Below, in pieces: positions 4,819-5,977 of a stretch of 5,977 bases of DNA (position 1 is its first letter; every line of letters starts with the position of its first letter). The stretch spans positions 1 through 5,977 of the forward strand of contig JAFYWE010000130.1 in NCBI GenBank assembly GCA_017558165.1. Reading direction: 5' to 3'. The notes under the pieces are model-generated. The model had not been told where the DNA came from, did no database searches, and worked only from the letters and a program-made list of their open reading frames with translations. A program made the translations under genes and the position numbers. Source of the stretch: Bacteroidaceae bacterium. Its GTDB lineage: Bacteria > Bacteroidota > Bacteroidia > Bacteroidales > Bacteroidaceae.

Positions 4819-5610
4819 TTATGCATTGAGAGCCTTCTCAATCAAGGAATTGCGTTTGCGCTTTGGCTCAACCACCGGCGACACGCTCGACACCCCCTTG
4901 GGCAACCCGTCACCGAAATCCTGCTTCATGCGCTGTATGTTGGTGTTGCGCCCCTTGATGTCGCCCGCCGCAAAGGCATCCTCAACATCCTTCTCATAGG
5001 TCAGCGCGTGGTCAAGAGCCGTGCACACCTCGCGGGTATAACGCCCCGACATGATTGGGAATACAATCTCCTCCCACACATTGTCCATGAACTCCTCGGG
5101 GTCATACCCATGTTCGCGGCAGAAGCCCTCAATCACCGGCAGGCTCACACTCAGGTTCTCCTCATACTCCTTGCGGTCGTTTGCAAGACGCACGGCCTCC
5201 TGCTGGCGTTCCTCGTCGGCACTCATCATCTCCTCATACTCCAGGGTACCCTCCTCGGGCTCCATAAGCGAGCGGCCATAGTAACGCGCCACGGCACTGT
5301 GGGCATTACGCTTGCCGTTCACCAGGTCAAGGAACAACTGCGCCAGTCGCGGGTCACGCTCAAGAATAGACGTCAGCTTCTCGTTCTGCGTGGTGACACG
5401 CTCAAGGTAATCGAGCAGCATCCTCTGCGACTCGGCATCGGCAATCGCGAACTCCTCACCAAAGATCTCCTTCAGGCCACTCTCCAGGCCCGCATACTGG
5501 GCTGCCGGCACAGCCCCACCGTCCATGCCACCCGTAGCGGCGGCAGGCTCAACAGGCACGTTGCCGTAAGGCACCGCCCCATTGTCCAAATGTCTAAAAT
5601 TCTGTTCCAT
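4819..5610 (-). CDS. Putative capsid scaffolding protein
   Basis: This 263-residue protein is mostly helical and acidic, with no membrane segment and no recognisable enzyme motif. Residues 1-40 are a Gly/Ala/Pro-rich, probably disordered leader. Residues 45-95 (LKEIFGEEFAIADAESQRMLLDYLERVTTQNEKLTSILERDPRLAQLFLDLVNG) and 118-155 (MEPEEGTLEYEEMMSADEERQQEAVRLANDRKEYEENL) are charged helices likely to form coiled-coil contacts. Residues 156-215 are helical, and the last 15 residues are basic (PKRKRNSLIEKALNA). A helical body with a basic C-terminal helix that binds the shell protein is the layout of P22-type scaffolds. The place directly before the capsid gene agrees. The start at 5610 is preferred over the ATG 13 codons upstream, because MWLFLCCRKKRKS looks non-coding and an A-rich leader (AAACGAAAATCT) precedes the chosen ATG. 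No primary sequence match is claimed. Confidence 0.65.
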   Translation of the reverse strand: MEQNFRHLDNGAVPYGNVPVEPAAATGGMDGGAVPAAQYAGLESGLKEIFGEEFAIADAESQRMLLDYLERVTTQNEKLTSILERDPRLAQLFLDLVNGKRNAHSAVARYYGRSLMEPEEGTLEYEEMMSADEERQQEAVRLANDRKEYEENLSVSLPVIEGFCREHGYDPEEFMDNVWEEIVFPIMSGRYTREVCTALDHALTYEKDVEDAFAAGDIKGRNTNIQRMKQDFGDGLPKGVSSVSPVVEPKRKRNSLIEKALNA

Positions 5611-5977
5611 AGATTTTCGTTTTTTTCGACAGCAAAGGAACAACCACAAACGCCCGACAAGGTTGCTGTATTGCCAGTTTCAGGCAAACAGCGCGAAAAT
5701 TCAAGCCACACAAGGCTACACCACATTCCATTAAATAGAGCAACAACACAACCATTGACCAAATTTGCAAACCTTCAGAATTTTCAATTATGGTATTAAA
5801 CACATACACGGCAAACCGTTCCCGGGATATTCCTCTTTTTGGGGACTCCCTCCCGGCTAAAGCCGTACTCCCTCTATAAACAGAGGGAGACTTGAGTAGT
5901 TGTATTTCACCTCAAAACTTAAAATTAATGTAGAATACAAGACTATAGTGCTCCTATGTTAAACCCCTCACCGCTTC
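5611..5977. other. Gene-free leader upstream of the scaffold gene
   Basis: I see no convincing gene in these 367 bases. Minus-strand frames that cross it overlap the scaffold gene in the wrong frame and have no plausible protein character. The part next to the scaffold start is A+T-rich and could hold its promoter. The closest minus-strand -7-like boxes are CAAATTTG (5760-5767) and TTCCTTTG (5635-5642), each one base off TAnnTTTG and without a clear -33 box. The outer part carries the hairpin repeat described separately. Portal and terminase genes, expected upstream of a scaffold gene, must lie beyond the right edge if present. Confidence 0.5.
5845..5889. repeat. Hairpin repeat with three copies of an ACTCCCTC-type motif
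   Basis: CTCCCTCT (5868-5875) and AGAGGGAG (5882-5889) form a perfect 8-bp stem with loop ATAAAC. A direct copy of ACTCCCTC stands at 5845-5852, and a small GGC-TAAA-GCC-type hairpin (5854-5865) lies between. There is no U-run on either side, so it is not an intrinsic terminator. It looks like a dispersed chromosomal palindrome of the kind found between genes in gut Bacteroidota, which is recollection rather than a search result. Confidence 0.55.

Noticed and set aside
4777..5799. 340-codon plus-strand frame
   Set aside because: It is the antisense of the scaffold-like gene and is rich in His, Arg and Leu, as expected for a shadow. The minus-strand product has a coherent helical, acidic design and operon position.
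5472..5809. Two minus-strand frames crossing the scaffold start
   Set aside because: Both overlap the scaffold gene in other frames and have Cys/Leu-rich, low-quality sequence; no sign of a real start or product.
5868..5889. Rho-independent terminator
   Set aside because: The stem is perfect but no T-run follows on either strand.

Overview
The window reads as a late (virion and lysis) gene block of a tailed phage or prophage of a Bacteroidota host, probably Bacteroidales. All convincing genes lie on the minus strand, so the block reads from right to left. The host assignment is inference. It rests on start codons with A+T-rich leaders and no Shine-Dalgarno motif, a Bacteroidota-type -7 box (TAnnTTTG) upstream of the capsid gene, the protein types, and intergenic palindromes of a kind I associate with Bacteroidota chromosomes.

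Layout in transcription order: a gene-free leader with a hairpin repeat (5977-5611); an acidic, helical, scaffold-like protein (5610-4819); a 278-base gap with an inverted-repeat element and a candidate promoter; a putative major capsid protein with an unusual N-terminal membrane-type segment (4540-2918); an intrinsic-terminator-like hairpin; a small virion-type protein (2830-2402); a putative head-tail adaptor overlapping it by 4 bases (2405-1752); a small beta-rich protein (1749-1468); a four-helix holin-like protein (1463-996); and a one-gene (unimolecular) spanin candidate overlapping the holin gene by 29 bases (1024-665). After a 359-base gap filled by a tandem repeat array comes the 5' end of another virion-type gene that runs off the left edge (305-1). 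The scaffold, capsid and adaptor proteins would build the head and its neck, and holin plus spanin would act in lysis. No endolysin, portal or terminase gene is visible here.

The most interesting signal is non-coding. Four elements, three in tandem at 383-653 and one at 4672-4755, are each exactly 84 bases long and share one predicted fold: an outer 15-base inverted repeat, a fixed-length left spacer, an inner 5+5 bp hairpin with a 9-base loop and a 2-base bulge on its 3' side, and a right spacer. Stem sequences differ between copies while pairing is kept, and the right spacer GACYAAYTGCT is largely conserved. That is a covariation pattern for a structured nucleic-acid family sitting in two gaps of a virion operon. 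I cannot name the family.
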